Of a DNA stretch of 59,023 bases, positions 26,680 to 36,235 are shown in pieces. Made by a program: the position numbers and the translations under genes. The notes under the pieces were generated by a model. It ran no database searches. It was not told the DNA's origin and saw only the letters and a list, made by a program, of their open reading frames with translations. Every line of letters begins with the position of its first letter. Position 1 is the stretch's first letter. The DNA comes from Bacteroidetes bacterium 46-16. GTDB lineage: Bacteria > Bacteroidota > Bacteroidia > Chitinophagales > Chitinophagaceae. The DNA is taken from the NCBI GenBank assembly GCA_001897835.1, contig MKUN01000039.1:1-59023 (forward strand), given 5' to 3'.

Positions 26680-27477
26680 TTAGGATATTTTACCTAAAAC
26701 ATAGACTTCGGTAGGCGTAGGATTACCACCTTCTTTCTCAAGCGATATGGCAAATGCCTGCCCGTTCTTCACTTCCATAGGGAGTTTGGATACTGTTGGT
26801 GTTTTGAGCAGATGGTTGTCGATGACACCCATGCTTACGGGCTTGCCATCTTGTATCACCCACATCTGGTATTGCTTGCCTTTATCGGGCATGGGTAACT
26901 TTTGCATAGCAAGATAAGCGTCGCCATTCGTTTTATTCCAATATACGGTAGCTGCCATGGGATGCCCGGGTAACATGCTTTGCATGACCACGGTTTTCAT
27001 ACCGGAGTCGGCCAGCATTTCGGCCTGTTTTTGGGTGCTTGTCTGCAAGGCTGCAAGCTGGTGCTGCATGGTATCAAGCTGTGCTTTCACGGCTACCTGT
27101 GCCTCCTGGGTATTATTGCGCTGGCTCCACAGTATGAAGTTTACCAACACGCTGCCTGTTAATGCTATCCATACAGCGGCGCGCTGCCAGCTTAGCTGGC
27201 GGGTAAGGGGAATCGTTTTCGGGCTGACGGGCATACTGATCTTGCCCGGTATGGTATTATCCACTTGTGCCCATATCTTGCCTTTCAGTTCGGCGGGTGG
27301 TTCTTCAGCCCCGGCCTGCGCCATGAGCCACATAGTATCCTCGATGGCAGCTATTTCTTCTGCCAGTTCGGGATAGCGGGCAATGTCTGCTGCCACGCGC
27401 TCCTGCTCTTCCTGCGAGAGGGAGCCAAGCACATATGCTTCCAGTATGCCCGATTCTATGTATTCTTTTATATTCAC
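26680..27477 (-). CDS. Anti-sigma factor, RskA-like (265 aa)
   Basis: The N-terminal cytosolic part (1-75: GILEAYVLGSLSQEEQERV) is the usual anti-sigma binding region. One membrane helix (about 105-122, AAVWIALTGSVLVNFIL) follows, then a short coiled coil (about 128-150) and an RskA C-terminal domain (about 160-263; YWNKTNGDAYLAMQKLPMP, AFAISLEKEGGNPTP). Starts with GTG at 27477, directly after the stop of the sigma factor gene, so the two are translationally coupled. It holds the sigma factor at the membrane until an envelope signal arrives; the signal is unknown. Confidence 0.92.
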   Translation of the reverse strand: MNIKEYIESGILEAYVLGSLSQEEQERVAADIARYPELAEEIAAIEDTMWLMAQAGAEEPPAELKGKIWAQVDNTIPGKISMPVSPKTIPLTRQLSWQRAAVWIALTGSVLVNFILWSQRNNTQEAQVAVKAQLDTMQHQLAALQTSTQKQAEMLADSGMKTVVMQSMLPGHPMAATVYWNKTNGDAYLAMQKLPMPDKGKQYQMWVIQDGKPVSMGVIDNHLLKTPTVSKLPMEVKNGQAFAISLEKEGGNPTPTEVYVLGKIS

Positions 27478-28026
27478 TTATTGTTTAAAATGTTCTCTTA
27501 ACAATTTTATGGCATGCCGCATACGGGTTTTAACCGTACCCAGCGGTATATCAAGTGTTTTTGATATCTCATCTAAAGTAAATCCTTTGAAATATGCCAG
27601 TTCCACAATAGCCTTATAACCCGGTTCCAGTCCTCCAACTACCTGGCGCAGGCCGATGGTATCTGTAACCTGCTCTGTCTTCAGGCTTTGTCCTATATTA
27701 TTTACGATTTCTTCGCCTGTACGGATTTTGCTTTTCATAACTTCGCCTTTCGAGCGCAGTTTATCTATCGCGGCATTCCGGGTTATGTTGATCATCCAGG
27801 TATAGATACGTCCTTTTTGAGGGTCGTATTTATCTATATTGTTCCATATTTTGACAAATGCCTCCTGCAGCACATCCTGGGCTGTCTGTTCATCAAATAT
27901 CGTTTTCCGCACTATACCATATAGCACAGCTGCATAATTTTGGTACAAGTAGTTAAAAGCAGCCTCACTCCTCTGCTGCAGCAGGAGCACTAACTCTTCT
28001 TCGCTATATGTATTTGTGGCAGGCAA
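27478..28026 (-). CDS. ECF-family RNA polymerase sigma factor (182 aa)
   Basis: Region 2 shows FNYLYQNYAAVLYGIVRK and DVLQEAFVKIWNNIDKYDP (about 20-70). Region 4 shows LAYFKGFTLDEISKTLDIPL then GTVKTRMRHAIKLLREH (about 142-180). Belongs to the group that is encoded with RskA-type anti-sigma factors; the anti-sigma gene follows with no gap. Target promoters are not evident in the window. Confidence 0.95.
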   Translation of the reverse strand: MPATNTYSEEELVLLLQQRSEAAFNYLYQNYAAVLYGIVRKTIFDEQTAQDVLQEAFVKIWNNIDKYDPQKGRIYTWMINITRNAAIDKLRSKGEVMKSKIRTGEEIVNNIGQSLKTEQVTDTIGLRQVVGGLEPGYKAIVELAYFKGFTLDEISKTLDIPLGTVKTRMRHAIKLLREHFKQ

Positions 28027-28055
28027 TCGAATTATTGAAGCTTAAAAATACGGCT

Positions 28056-28634
28056 TTATTTTACAAATAGCATTTTGTAATCCACTTTCACCTTCCCGTT
28101 GCTAATATCATCGAGTTTTTTCTTTATCAGCCGTTTTTTGAGCGGAGGCAGGTAGTCAATAAAGAGTTTACCATCTATATGGTCGTATTCATGCAATATG
28201 ACGCGGGCAGTGATGCCATAAAACTCTTCTTCATGTTCGGTGAAATGTTCATCCATGTAGCGCAAGCGTACTCTTTGCGCGCGGCTGACATCCTCCCTTA
28301 TTTTGGGGATACTCAGGCAACCCTCATTGTAAGCCCAATCATCGCCGGTCTCTTCTACTTTACAGGCATTGATGAAGGCGCGTTTTACCGGTTTTTCGTT
28401 AGGGTATTGCTTACGGTCCTCATCATCAAAGCCTTCTACGATCTGCTCTGTATCCACTACGAACAACCTGACAGGTCTATTGACCTGGGGCGCGGCGATA
28501 CCTACACCATTACTGTGGTACATGGTTTCCCACATATCAGCAATGAGTTTTTTGAGCTCAGGATAGCCTGGTGTTATATCCTCGCACATCTTCCTTAATA
28601 CCGGATTGCCATATGCTACTATTGGTAATATCAT
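28056..28634 (-). CDS. def: Peptide deformylase
   Basis: Removes the formyl group from the first methionine of new proteins. All three motifs are present: GVGIAAPQV (motif 1), EGCLSIP with the metal-binding Cys (motif 2), and HEYDH (motif 3, two His ligands and the catalytic Glu replaced in register as H-E-Y-D-H). The 192-aa length fits type I/III-like Bacteroidota enzymes. It is followed upstream (43 bp) by ruvX on the same strand, probably in one transcription unit. Confidence 0.97.
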   Translation of the reverse strand: MILPIVAYGNPVLRKMCEDITPGYPELKKLIADMWETMYHSNGVGIAAPQVNRPVRLFVVDTEQIVEGFDDEDRKQYPNEKPVKRAFINACKVEETGDDWAYNEGCLSIPKIREDVSRAQRVRLRYMDEHFTEHEEEFYGITARVILHEYDHIDGKLFIDYLPPLKKRLIKKKLDDISNGKVKVDYKMLFVK

Positions 28635-28677
28635 CTCTTAGCTAATAATAATTATATAGAACTTGCAAAGATAAGGA

Positions 28678-29091
28678 TTAGCCCCGGCTTTCGAGGTATT
28701 CCTGCAGTATGATGATGGCACTAACGGTATCGATAAGTTCTTTTTTCTCCCTGTCTTTTTTCTTTAGGCCCATAGCACTTATGGCCGATGATGCCATACG
28801 GGAACTCATTCTTTCATCCCTTTTTTCTATGGGTAAGGAGGGAAATACATTTTGAAATTTGCCAATAAACTTTTCAACAAGAGGGGTAGCGTCCGTAGGC
28901 GAGTCATCAAAATTAAGGGGGTAGCCCACCAATACTTTTTCTACCGTTTCCTGTGCAAAGTATTTTTTCAGGTAGCCGATGAGCTCATTGCTCTCAACGG
29001 TAGCCAGGCCCGTTGCAATGATCTGTAATGGGTCGGTAACGGCAATACCGGTTCTCTTTTTACCATAATCGAGGGCTAAAATGCGAGGCAT
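28678..29091 (-). CDS. ruvX: Putative pre-16S rRNA nuclease / Holliday junction resolvase-like (YqgF)
   Basis: The start is set at 29091 (MPRILALDYGKKRTGIAVTD), giving 137 aa, the usual family size; an upstream in-frame ATG adds an unlikely 29-residue leader that would run into the bioB promoter. The RNase H-like fold is marked by D8 in ALDYG, the VGYPLNFDDSPTD loop and DERMSS near residue 98. The family trims the 5' end of 16S rRNA. It lies divergent from bioB with about 120 bp between them. Confidence 0.94.
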   Translation of the reverse strand: MPRILALDYGKKRTGIAVTDPLQIIATGLATVESNELIGYLKKYFAQETVEKVLVGYPLNFDDSPTDATPLVEKFIGKFQNVFPSLPIEKRDERMSSRMASSAISAMGLKKKDREKKELIDTVSAIIILQEYLESRG

Positions 29092-29161
29092 GGATACAAA
29101 GATGCGAAATTTTGATCTATGGCACCGATGCTGTGACATTATAAGCCCGGGATCAACAAAA

Positions 29162-29193
29162 TTTGCTTGCCCTGTCATTTGGCTTTACCTTAG
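29162..29193 (+). promoter_or_regulatory. Candidate promoter of biotin operon
   Basis: TTTG at 29162-29165 and TACCTTAG at 29186-29193, spacer 20 bp, fit the Bacteroidota -33/-7 pattern with one deviation in the -7 box. The bioB start codon follows 20 bp later. No obvious BirA-type inverted repeat was seen. Confidence 0.4.
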
Positions 29194-29213
29194 CAGCACG
29201 AAAGAATAAACGC

Positions 29214-30191
29214 ATGTCAACAATTCGTCATAACTGGACCTTAGAAGAAATATCCGATATATACAACAGGCCCTTACTGCAACTGGTGATGGAAGCAGGC
29301 CGGGTGCATAGTGAATACCATAAGCCGGGCGAAGTGCAGATAAGCAGCCTGCTCTCTATCAAGACAGGTGGCTGCAGCGAAGATTGTGCATATTGCCCGC
29401 AGGCGGCACGTTACCACACCGATATAAAAGTGCAGGCCCTGATGAAAACTGAAGAAGTGGTGCGGGCAGCACAAAATGCGAAAGCCGGTGGTGCATCGCG
29501 CTTTTGTATGGGTGCAGCATGGCGCGAGGTACGCGACAACCGTGATTTTGACCGTGTGCTGGATATGGTAAAAGCAGTAACGGCTATGGATATGGAAGTA
29601 TGCTGTACACTGGGTATGCTGACGGAATCGCAGGCACAAAAGCTGGCAGATGCAGGGCTATACGCGTACAACCATAATATAGATACCTCGGCAGAACATT
29701 ATGAGCAGATCATCACTACCCGTAAATACGAAGACCGGCTGGACACATTGGAACATGTGCGCAATGCAGGTATCTCGGTTTGCAGCGGGGGTATCATAGG
29801 GCTTGGTGAAACAGATGAAGACCGCATAGGTATGCTGCTCACATTGAGCAACCTGCCCAAGCATCCTGAATCGGTGCCTATAAATGTACTGGTGCCGGTG
29901 AAGGGCACACCTCTTGCAGAAAACATGCGTGTGCCCTTTGATGAACTGGTACGGATGATCGCTACAGCGCGTATCGTAATGCCTGCATCAGCTGTGCGCC
30001 TTTCGGCAGGCAGGCTGGAGTTATCTATCGCCGAACAGGCGCTTTGTTTTCTTGCAGGTGCCAACTCGATATTTGCCGGCGATACATTATTGACAACCCC
30101 CAATCCTGAGTTTAACGAGGATATGGAGATGTTCCGCATACTGGGCCTCACACCGAAGGCCGCTTTTGCAGATAAACTGGTGATGCAATAA
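29214..30191 (+). CDS. bioB: Biotin synthase
   Basis: A radical SAM enzyme that puts sulfur into dethiobiotin, the last step of biotin synthesis. The cluster motif C-x3-C-x2-C is seen in [12 protein letters not shown]. The start at 29214 ([13 protein letters not shown]) gives 325 aa, normal for BioB; the longer frame to 29163 overlaps the promoter. It is the first gene of bioB-bioF-bioD-bioA and a fifth gene, all on the plus strand. Confidence 0.97.
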   Translation: MSTIRHNWTLEEISDIYNRPLLQLVMEAGRVHSEYHKPGEVQISSLLSIKTGGCSEDCAYCPQAARYHTDIKVQALMKTEEVVRAAQNAKAGGASRFCMGAAWREVRDNRDFDRVLDMVKAVTAMDMEVCCTLGMLTESQAQKLADAGLYAYNHNIDTSAEHYEQIITTRKYEDRLDTLEHVRNAGISVCSGGIIGLGETDEDRIGMLLTLSNLPKHPESVPINVLVPVKGTPLAENMRVPFDELVRMIATARIVMPASAVRLSAGRLELSIAEQALCFLAGANSIFAGDTLLTTPNPEFNEDMEMFRILGLTPKAAFADKLVMQ

Positions 30192-30202
30192 ACGCAGTAC
30201 TG

Positions 30203-31327
30203 ATGACCCCCATTGAGCAACATATAGCAGAAAGGCTCGCTGGACGGGAGCAGGCAGGTAACCTAAGGCAACTGCGCAGGCCGCATGCTGCCAGTGACTT
30301 TTTTTCCAATGATTATTTGGGCATTGCAAGCAGCGGACTGCTTGACGATCTTTTGAAAGGCTGTGATACCGGGACAGGTTCTACCGGGTCAAGGTTGCTG
30401 TCGGGCAATAGTGAAGCTGCAGAGCAACTGGAAGATATTATTGCAGGATTTCATAAAGCGGAGGCAGCTTTGTTATTTAATTCGGGCTACGATGCCAATA
30501 TGGGCCTCTTAACAGCAATAAGTGACCGGCACAGTATCTTAATATATGATGAGCTATGCCATGCCAGCCTTGTGGACGGAATAAGGTTAAGCCAGGGTAC
30601 CGGCTATAAGTTTGCGCATAATGATACGGCAGCACTGAAAAAAAAGCTGGAACTGGCTAAAGACAAAGGCCCCAAGATCATCGTTACCGAATCGGTATTC
30701 TCCATGGACGGAGATATAGCACCCCTAAAAGAAATGGCTGAGCTTGCCGATCAATACAATGCAGCGCTGATCGTTGATGAGGCCCATGCCACAGGCGTAT
30801 TCGGGAAAAAGGGTGAGGGCCTTGTAAACAGTATGGGTCTTGAAGATGAAGTATTTGCCAGGGTACACACCTTTGGCAAGGCCATGGGCTGCCATGGGGC
30901 CGTAGTACTTGGCAGTGTACAACTGAAACAATTCCTTGTGAATTTTGCACGGTCATTTATTTATACCACCGCTTTACCGCCACATAGCATCAGTAATATA
31001 ACAGCATCATATCAATATTTATCACAACCGGATTTTTCGAATAAGGGATTGCATGAACTTATCGCTTACTTCAGGCAAAAGGTGAAGGATAGTGCTATGG
31101 AAGGATGGAAAGACAGCAACAGCCCGATACAGGCTTTGGTGATAGGGGGGAATGATAGCGTAAAGGCTGCTGCGAGCGCGTTGCAAAATGCAGGCTTGCA
31201 GATAAACGCTATACTGCATCCAACTGTGCCGACCGGGGCTGAACGCCTGAGGATATGCCTGCATGCATTTAATACAAAAGAAGAGATAGACAAGATATTT
31301 ACAACCTTAAGCAAATTGCATGCATAA
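30203..31327 (+). CDS. bioF: 8-amino-7-oxononanoate synthase
   Basis: A PLP enzyme of the alpha-oxoamine synthase family that joins pimeloyl-ACP/CoA with alanine. Seen: NDYLGIAS, GTGSTGSRLLSGN, VDEAHATGVFG, and the PLP lysine in HTFGKAMGCHGAV. Length 374 aa fits. It lies 11 bp after bioB and its end overlaps bioD by 8 bp. Confidence 0.95.
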   Translation: MTPIEQHIAERLAGREQAGNLRQLRRPHAASDFFSNDYLGIASSGLLDDLLKGCDTGTGSTGSRLLSGNSEAAEQLEDIIAGFHKAEAALLFNSGYDANMGLLTAISDRHSILIYDELCHASLVDGIRLSQGTGYKFAHNDTAALKKKLELAKDKGPKIIVTESVFSMDGDIAPLKEMAELADQYNAALIVDEAHATGVFGKKGEGLVNSMGLEDEVFARVHTFGKAMGCHGAVVLGSVQLKQFLVNFARSFIYTTALPPHSISNITASYQYLSQPDFSNKGLHELIAYFRQKVKDSAMEGWKDSNSPIQALVIGGNDSVKAAASALQNAGLQINAILHPTVPTGAERLRICLHAFNTKEEIDKIFTTLSKLHA

Positions 31328-31964
31328 GCATATAGCCATAGCAGGGATACATACGGATATAGGTAAGACCATTGCATCGGCAGTACTTGCCGAGGCTCTT
31401 GATGCCGACTATTGGAAACCGGTACAGGCGGGCGGGCTGGACAATACAGATTCTAATATAGTGCGCTCACTGATAACAAATGGTGCAGCAAGGGTGCATC
31501 CCGAAGCCGTGCGGCTGACACAGCCTATGTCGCCACATGCTGCTGCAGCTATTGATGACGTGGTAATAGACCATACTACATTTACCTTCCCGGCCACAGA
31601 CAAAACCTTATTGGTAGAAACTGCCGGAGGGTTGTTGTCCCCTTTATACGGTAGTGCTACGATGGCAGAATTCATTGAGTATTATAAACTGCCCGCTATC
31701 CTGGTAAGCAATAACTACCTGGGCAGTATCAACCATACTTTGCTCACTATTGAAGTGATGCAAAAGAGGAATATCCCTATAGCCGCCCTGGTCCTATGCG
31801 GGCGGGAGAATAAGGATTCCGAAGAATACATTAGTGCGTACAGCGGCATACCCGTTACTGCCCGGATACCCTTTTTTGAACAATTGAATAGCGCTGCCAT
31901 AAAAGAATGTGCTATTGCAATAAAAGATAAACTGCTGAGAGAACTGGAACATGAGCACACTTAA
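31320..31964 (+). CDS. bioD: Dethiobiotin synthetase
   Basis: Closes the ureido ring of dethiobiotin with CO2 and ATP. The P-loop is AGIHTDIGKTIASAVL (GxxTxxGKT form), and VETAGGLLSPL is the Mg/phosphate loop (usual VEGAGGL). Length 214 aa is normal. It overlaps bioF upstream and bioA downstream (14 bp), so the operon is translated in a coupled way. Confidence 0.95.
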   Translation: MHKHIAIAGIHTDIGKTIASAVLAEALDADYWKPVQAGGLDNTDSNIVRSLITNGAARVHPEAVRLTQPMSPHAAAAIDDVVIDHTTFTFPATDKTLLVETAGGLLSPLYGSATMAEFIEYYKLPAILVSNNYLGSINHTLLTIEVMQKRNIPIAALVLCGRENKDSEEYISAYSGIPVTARIPFFEQLNSAAIKECAIAIKDKLLRELEHEHT

Positions 31965-33225
31965 AGAACGAGACAGGGAAGTAATATGGCACCCCTATAC
32001 GCCAATGAAGATAAGACCCGAGTCGATAGGCATTGTTAGCGGTGATGGTGTATACCTGCAAGATGAAGACGGCAAAAGATATATTGATGCCATTGCTTCG
32101 TGGTGGGTGAACCTGCATGGCCATGCGCATCCTCATATAGCACAAAGGGTAAGCACGCAATTACAAACACTGGAACATTGCATATTCGCCGGCTTCAGCC
32201 ATGAACCCGCGGTGCAGCTTGCTGAGCGCCTGCTGCCCATATTGCCGGGCCCGATGGCCAAGATATTTTATTCGGATAATGGCTCCACCGCAGTGGAGGT
32301 GGCGATAAAGATGGCCTTGCAATACTGGGGTAATAAGGGACTGAAAAAAAAGAAGGTAGTGGCCATTGAAGGGGCATATCATGGCGATACCTTTGGGGCC
32401 ATGTCGGTAAGCGGACGCAGTATCTTCACTGCACCATTCGATGAAAAGCTCTTTGATGTGACATTCATTCCCTTCCCCGAAGAAGGTAAAGAACAGGAAA
32501 GTTTGAATGTGCTGGAAAGTTTGCTGCAAGACAATGATGTAGCAGCATTCATTGCCGAACCGCTGGTGCAGGGCACTGCCGGAATGCGTATGTATGATCC
32601 CGCTATTTTGGAACAATATTTTGGCTTGTGCAAGAAATATGATGCCCTGGTGATCGCCGATGAAGTGATGACGGGCTTTGGGCGTACCGGGCCTTTATTT
32701 GCATGCGATACAATAGAGACCGGTCCTGATATGGTATGCCTGTCGAAAGGGCTTACGGGCGGTACCATGGCCATGGGCATTACCGCTACCACGCAACAGG
32801 TTTACGATGCATTTTACGACGATGATATGCTAAAGACCCTGTATCATGGCCATTCTTACACGGCCAACCCCGTTAGCTGTGCCGCTGCCCTGGCCAGTCT
32901 TGATCTTACGCTCGATGAGGCATGCAGCGCAAACCGGGAACGTATAGAAGCCCAGCACAAGATCTTTGCTGCAGGAATAAAAAATAACAGTAAAGTGCGC
33001 GATACCCGCATCATGGGTACGATACTGGCACTGGAGCTGGATACCGGGGCTCCTACCTCATATACCAATGCACAAAGAGATCTTATTTATAACTTTTTTA
33101 TCGATAGGAATATATTGTTAAGGCCATTAGGTAATATCATATATTTAATGCCTCCCTATTGCATTACGAACGATGAGCTCAAGTATATTTACAGCTCAAT
33201 AACAGACCTTATAAACAGTTTATAA
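31951..33225 (+). CDS. bioA: Adenosylmethionine-8-amino-7-oxononanoate aminotransferase
   Basis: A class III PLP aminotransferase that uses SAM as amino donor to make 7,8-diaminononanoate. Family marks: IWHPYTPM near the start, WWVNLHGHAHPHI, ADEVMTGFGRTG and the PLP lysine in CLSKGLTGG. Length 424 aa is usual. Overlaps bioD by 14 bp and is followed 6 bp later by the ferritin-like gene. Confidence 0.96.
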   Translation: MSTLKERDREVIWHPYTPMKIRPESIGIVSGDGVYLQDEDGKRYIDAIASWWVNLHGHAHPHIAQRVSTQLQTLEHCIFAGFSHEPAVQLAERLLPILPGPMAKIFYSDNGSTAVEVAIKMALQYWGNKGLKKKKVVAIEGAYHGDTFGAMSVSGRSIFTAPFDEKLFDVTFIPFPEEGKEQESLNVLESLLQDNDVAAFIAEPLVQGTAGMRMYDPAILEQYFGLCKKYDALVIADEVMTGFGRTGPLFACDTIETGPDMVCLSKGLTGGTMAMGITATTQQVYDAFYDDDMLKTLYHGHSYTANPVSCAAALASLDLTLDEACSANRERIEAQHKIFAAGIKNNSKVRDTRIMGTILALELDTGAPTSYTNAQRDLIYNFFIDRNILLRPLGNIIYLMPPYCITNDELKYIYSSITDLINSL

Positions 33226-33231
33226 AAGCAG

Positions 33232-33894
33232 ATGATCATGAGTGATATGAGGCAATATTTTAAGGCACAGATGGAACTGATCGTGAGTACACCCGAATTG
33301 CATGCGCGCTGGCTGAACAGCCTTTCGCTCATGGAAAATACGGGTGCGCGGAAGATATCGCGTTTCGAAGACCCTGTACATACCAATATAATAGTACTGA
33401 AGCATGCTGCGGAAGAAGCCAGGCATGCTTATTACCTGAAGAAGCAAATAGCCAAACTGCATATAGAATGTCCTGATTACAGTTTTGAATACCTGCTGGC
33501 GCCTATCCAGAGCTACCAGTACCTGCGTAAACTGGATGCAGCTGCATGCAGGTACCTGAAAGATGAGCGTGGATATAAGGGCCGCCAAATGTATTATGGC
33601 GCATACCTGCTGGTGACCTATGCTATAGAAGTGCGGGCAGATGAATTATACGGTGCATACCAGCAAGCGCTTACGGCCGCTCATAACAGGGTAAATGTGA
33701 AATCGATCATAGCCGAAGAGGAGGGACACCTGGAAGAAATGACCCGTATGCTCGAGGGATTTCATCCCGAGTGGCAGCAGATGGCCACCGCTGTTCGCGA
33801 GATTGAATCTGCTCTCTTCAAGCAATGGCTGGGGGCGATAAAAAAAGATATAGACACCGTGGTGACGGATAAGGTCACTGCAGCCTATAACTAG
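33232..33894 (+). CDS. Ferritin-like diiron protein, last gene of the biotin operon (220 aa)
   Basis: An all-helical protein with the complete ligand set of a carboxylate-bridged diiron site: E35 (LMENTGARKI), E62-x2-H65 (AAEEARHAYYL), E133 (AIEVRADELY) and E163-x2-H166 (IAEEEGHLEEM). Known families with this pattern include ferritins, R2-like and acyl-ACP desaturase-like oxygenases. It starts 6 bp after bioA and is clearly co-transcribed with it. No bioC, bioH, bioW, bioI or bioZ gene is visible here, so a role in making or cleaving the pimelate precursor, for instance by oxidising a fatty acyl-ACP, is attractive but unproven. Its first two in-frame ATGs (33232, 33238) are both possible starts. 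A tRNA hydroxylase-like or simple iron-storage role is the alternative. Confidence 0.85.
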   Translation: MIMSDMRQYFKAQMELIVSTPELHARWLNSLSLMENTGARKISRFEDPVHTNIIVLKHAAEEARHAYYLKKQIAKLHIECPDYSFEYLLAPIQSYQYLRKLDAAACRYLKDERGYKGRQMYYGAYLLVTYAIEVRADELYGAYQQALTAAHNRVNVKSIIAEEEGHLEEMTRMLEGFHPEWQQMATAVREIESALFKQWLGAIKKDIDTVVTDKVTAAYN

Positions 33895-33898
33895 CAGT

Positions 33899-35491
33899 TT
33901 ACTTTGTCATAGCGGTTTTGAACTCAGATGTAAAGTGGAACTCGATATCCGGGTTGTTCTGGCGTTCGGTGTTCAGGAACCATTCACTTTGTGCTAAATA
34001 GACCAGGTTGCCATCTTTATCTTCCATTATATTGCTCTGCTTGAAGCGGATGAAATCTTCAACTGCTTTTTTGTCGCCTGTTATCCAGCATGCCTTGTAG
34101 AAAGAAAGGGGTACAAAGGAGCAAGATGCACCATATTCCTGCAAGAGCCGGTATTGTATCACTTCAAATTGCAGCTCGCCTACGCAACCGATTATTTTGC
34201 GGTTACCGCCGTGTTGGGTGAAAAGCTGTGCTACACCCTCGTCCGTTAACTGGCTGATGCCTTTTTCCAGTTGCTTGGTCTTCATCGGGTCTTTATTCAC
34301 CAACTCTTTAAAGAGTTCGGGGGAGAAGGTTGGGATACCAGTGAATTGCAGGTCTTCGCCTTCTGTAAGCGTATCGCCTATTTTAAAGTTGCCGGTATCG
34401 AAAAGCCCCACCACATCACCGGGGAAGGCCTCTTCTATAATATCTTTTTCGCGTGCCAGGAACGAATAAGGATTGCTGAAGCGTACATCTTTACCGGTAC
34501 GGGTATGACGGAAATAAGTATTGCGTGCGAAACGGCCCGAGCACACCCTGAGGAAAGCGATGCGATCGCGGTGGCGCGGGTCGAGGTTAGCATGGATCTT
34601 AAAAATAAAGCCGGTGAATTTGGCTTCATTGGGTTCTACATGCCTTTTGTCGGTATCTCGGCCCAGTGGTACAGGCGCTATACGAATAAAAGTGTCCAGT
34701 AGCTCCCTGACGCCAAAATTATTCACTGCACTGCCAAAGAATACCGGGGCCACTTTACCTTCAAGGTAGGCCTTGGTGTCCAGCTCGCCGTAAACACCAT
34801 CCAGCAGCTCCACATCTTCCCGCAATTGCCGTGCATCACGGTCACCCACTTTTTCATCCAGCAGGCTGTGGTTAATATCCGGGATAGGTACTGTATTTTC
34901 TTCCGTAGCCTTTTGATTGGCGGTGAAAAGATTCAGGCTCTTATTGTAGAGGTCATAAACCCCCTTGAATTCTTTACCCATATTGATGGGCCATGAAAGG
35001 GGGTGCAGGGATATTTTCAGTTCTTTCTCTATTTCATCTACGAGGTAGAAGGGGTACTTGCCATCACGGTCCAGCTTGTTCACGAATACGATAACAGGTG
35101 TATCGCGCATGCGACATACTTCCACCAGTTTCCGGGTCTGCTCTTCTACACCGTTCACACTGTCAATTACCAATATTACGCTATCCACGGCAGTAAGGGT
35201 ACGGTAAGTATCTTCGGCAAAGTCTTTGTGACCGGGTGTATCCAGAAGGTTTACCAGGGTATCCTTGTATTCAAAGCTCATCACTGAAGTGGCTACAGAG
35301 ATACCACGCTGCCTTTCGATCTCCATAAAATCGGATGTAGCGTGCTTTTTGATCTTATTGCTTTTTACGGCCCCTGCCACCTGTATAGCACCGCCAAACA
35401 ACAGCAATTTTTCCGTAAGTGTGGTCTTACCTGCATCGGGGTGCGATATGATGGCGAATGTTCTGCGCCTGTTTATCTCTTTTTCGTACAT
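33899..35491 (-). CDS. prfC: Peptide chain release factor 3
   Basis: A translational GTPase that recycles RF1/RF2 from ribosomes. G motifs: [10 protein letters not shown] (G1), DTPGHKDF (G3), NKLDRD (G4). Region 2 has the RF3-typical [15 protein letters not shown]. Length 530 aa is normal. Ends 4 bp from the convergent diiron gene, leaving no room for a separate terminator. Confidence 0.97.
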   Translation of the reverse strand: MYEKEINRRRTFAIISHPDAGKTTLTEKLLLFGGAIQVAGAVKSNKIKKHATSDFMEIERQRGISVATSVMSFEYKDTLVNLLDTPGHKDFAEDTYRTLTAVDSVILVIDSVNGVEEQTRKLVEVCRMRDTPVIVFVNKLDRDGKYPFYLVDEIEKELKISLHPLSWPINMGKEFKGVYDLYNKSLNLFTANQKATEENTVPIPDINHSLLDEKVGDRDARQLREDVELLDGVYGELDTKAYLEGKVAPVFFGSAVNNFGVRELLDTFIRIAPVPLGRDTDKRHVEPNEAKFTGFIFKIHANLDPRHRDRIAFLRVCSGRFARNTYFRHTRTGKDVRFSNPYSFLAREKDIIEEAFPGDVVGLFDTGNFKIGDTLTEGEDLQFTGIPTFSPELFKELVNKDPMKTKQLEKGISQLTDEGVAQLFTQHGGNRKIIGCVGELQFEVIQYRLLQEYGASCSFVPLSFYKACWITGDKKAVEDFIRFKQSNIMEDKDGNLVYLAQSEWFLNTERQNNPDIEFHFTSEFKTAMTK

Positions 35492-35652
35492 ATAGCCAAA
35501 ATCCCTTTATGGGGCCTTTTTAAAGAGTTGCAAAGGTCGGAAAATTGAAGGGTTTATCCATAATTTATTACCACAATGTGGAATACTTATTGATGGAGAC
35601 CGGCTATATATGATTTCGCTATGTTATATTTGTTGCAAGGAGGATATACAAT

Positions 35653-36204
35653 ATGGCCGCCAACCGACTGCACGATGACCTGCTGGTAGATTTCAAAGAC
35701 CAGAAAGAGCTGATCAATGAACAGATAAAGATATTTGAGCCTATAGCTGAATCGCTGAGCAGGCCTGCTGCTATTCATTTGCTCGGGCAAGGAACACTTA
35801 TTGTAATGGAGATCGTGTGCTACCTGCTTTTTCTTGCTGCAATAGCGGCCACTATCCTGGTCGGTACCGTATTCCCTTTTCATATGCTCGATGATATATA
35901 TGCCGCAGTGCCTCTCTCCAGTCATGAGGTAAGGGATAGCGTGGTTATACTGAGTGTTGTATTGAGGGGGCTGGTAATATTCATAGGTTTTTTATTCCTG
36001 CTTCTTGCCTTTAATATATCAAGTATACGTAAGAAGAATAAGATACTCAGTGTAGCCGGCAAGCATCTGAAAACCCTTGTGGGCCAGCACCTGAGGCGCA
36101 AGGCGGCTATTGATACCATAGAGCAGCGCCATTTTGTGGAGTTGCCGGAGATACATGTGAACCAACGCATCAATGAGATACCCAACCCGGGTTATGGAGA
36201 ATAA
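35653..36204 (+). CDS. Small membrane protein of unknown function (183 aa)
   Basis: Two membrane helices (about 57-77, MEIVCYLLFLAAIAATILVG, and about 97-118, VILSVVLRGLVIFIGFLFLL) separated by a short loop, with a basic cytosolic tail that ends in a Pro-rich stretch. No domain is recognised. It lies 31 bp upstream of dnaG on the same strand and may be co-transcribed with it. Confidence 0.75.
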   Translation: MAANRLHDDLLVDFKDQKELINEQIKIFEPIAESLSRPAAIHLLGQGTLIVMEIVCYLLFLAAIAATILVGTVFPFHMLDDIYAAVPLSSHEVRDSVVILSVVLRGLVIFIGFLFLLLAFNISSIRKKNKILSVAGKHLKTLVGQHLRRKAAIDTIEQRHFVELPEIHVNQRINEIPNPGYGE

Positions 36205-36235
36205 GTAATTAGTTCTAATCCTGTAACTTAGCAGA

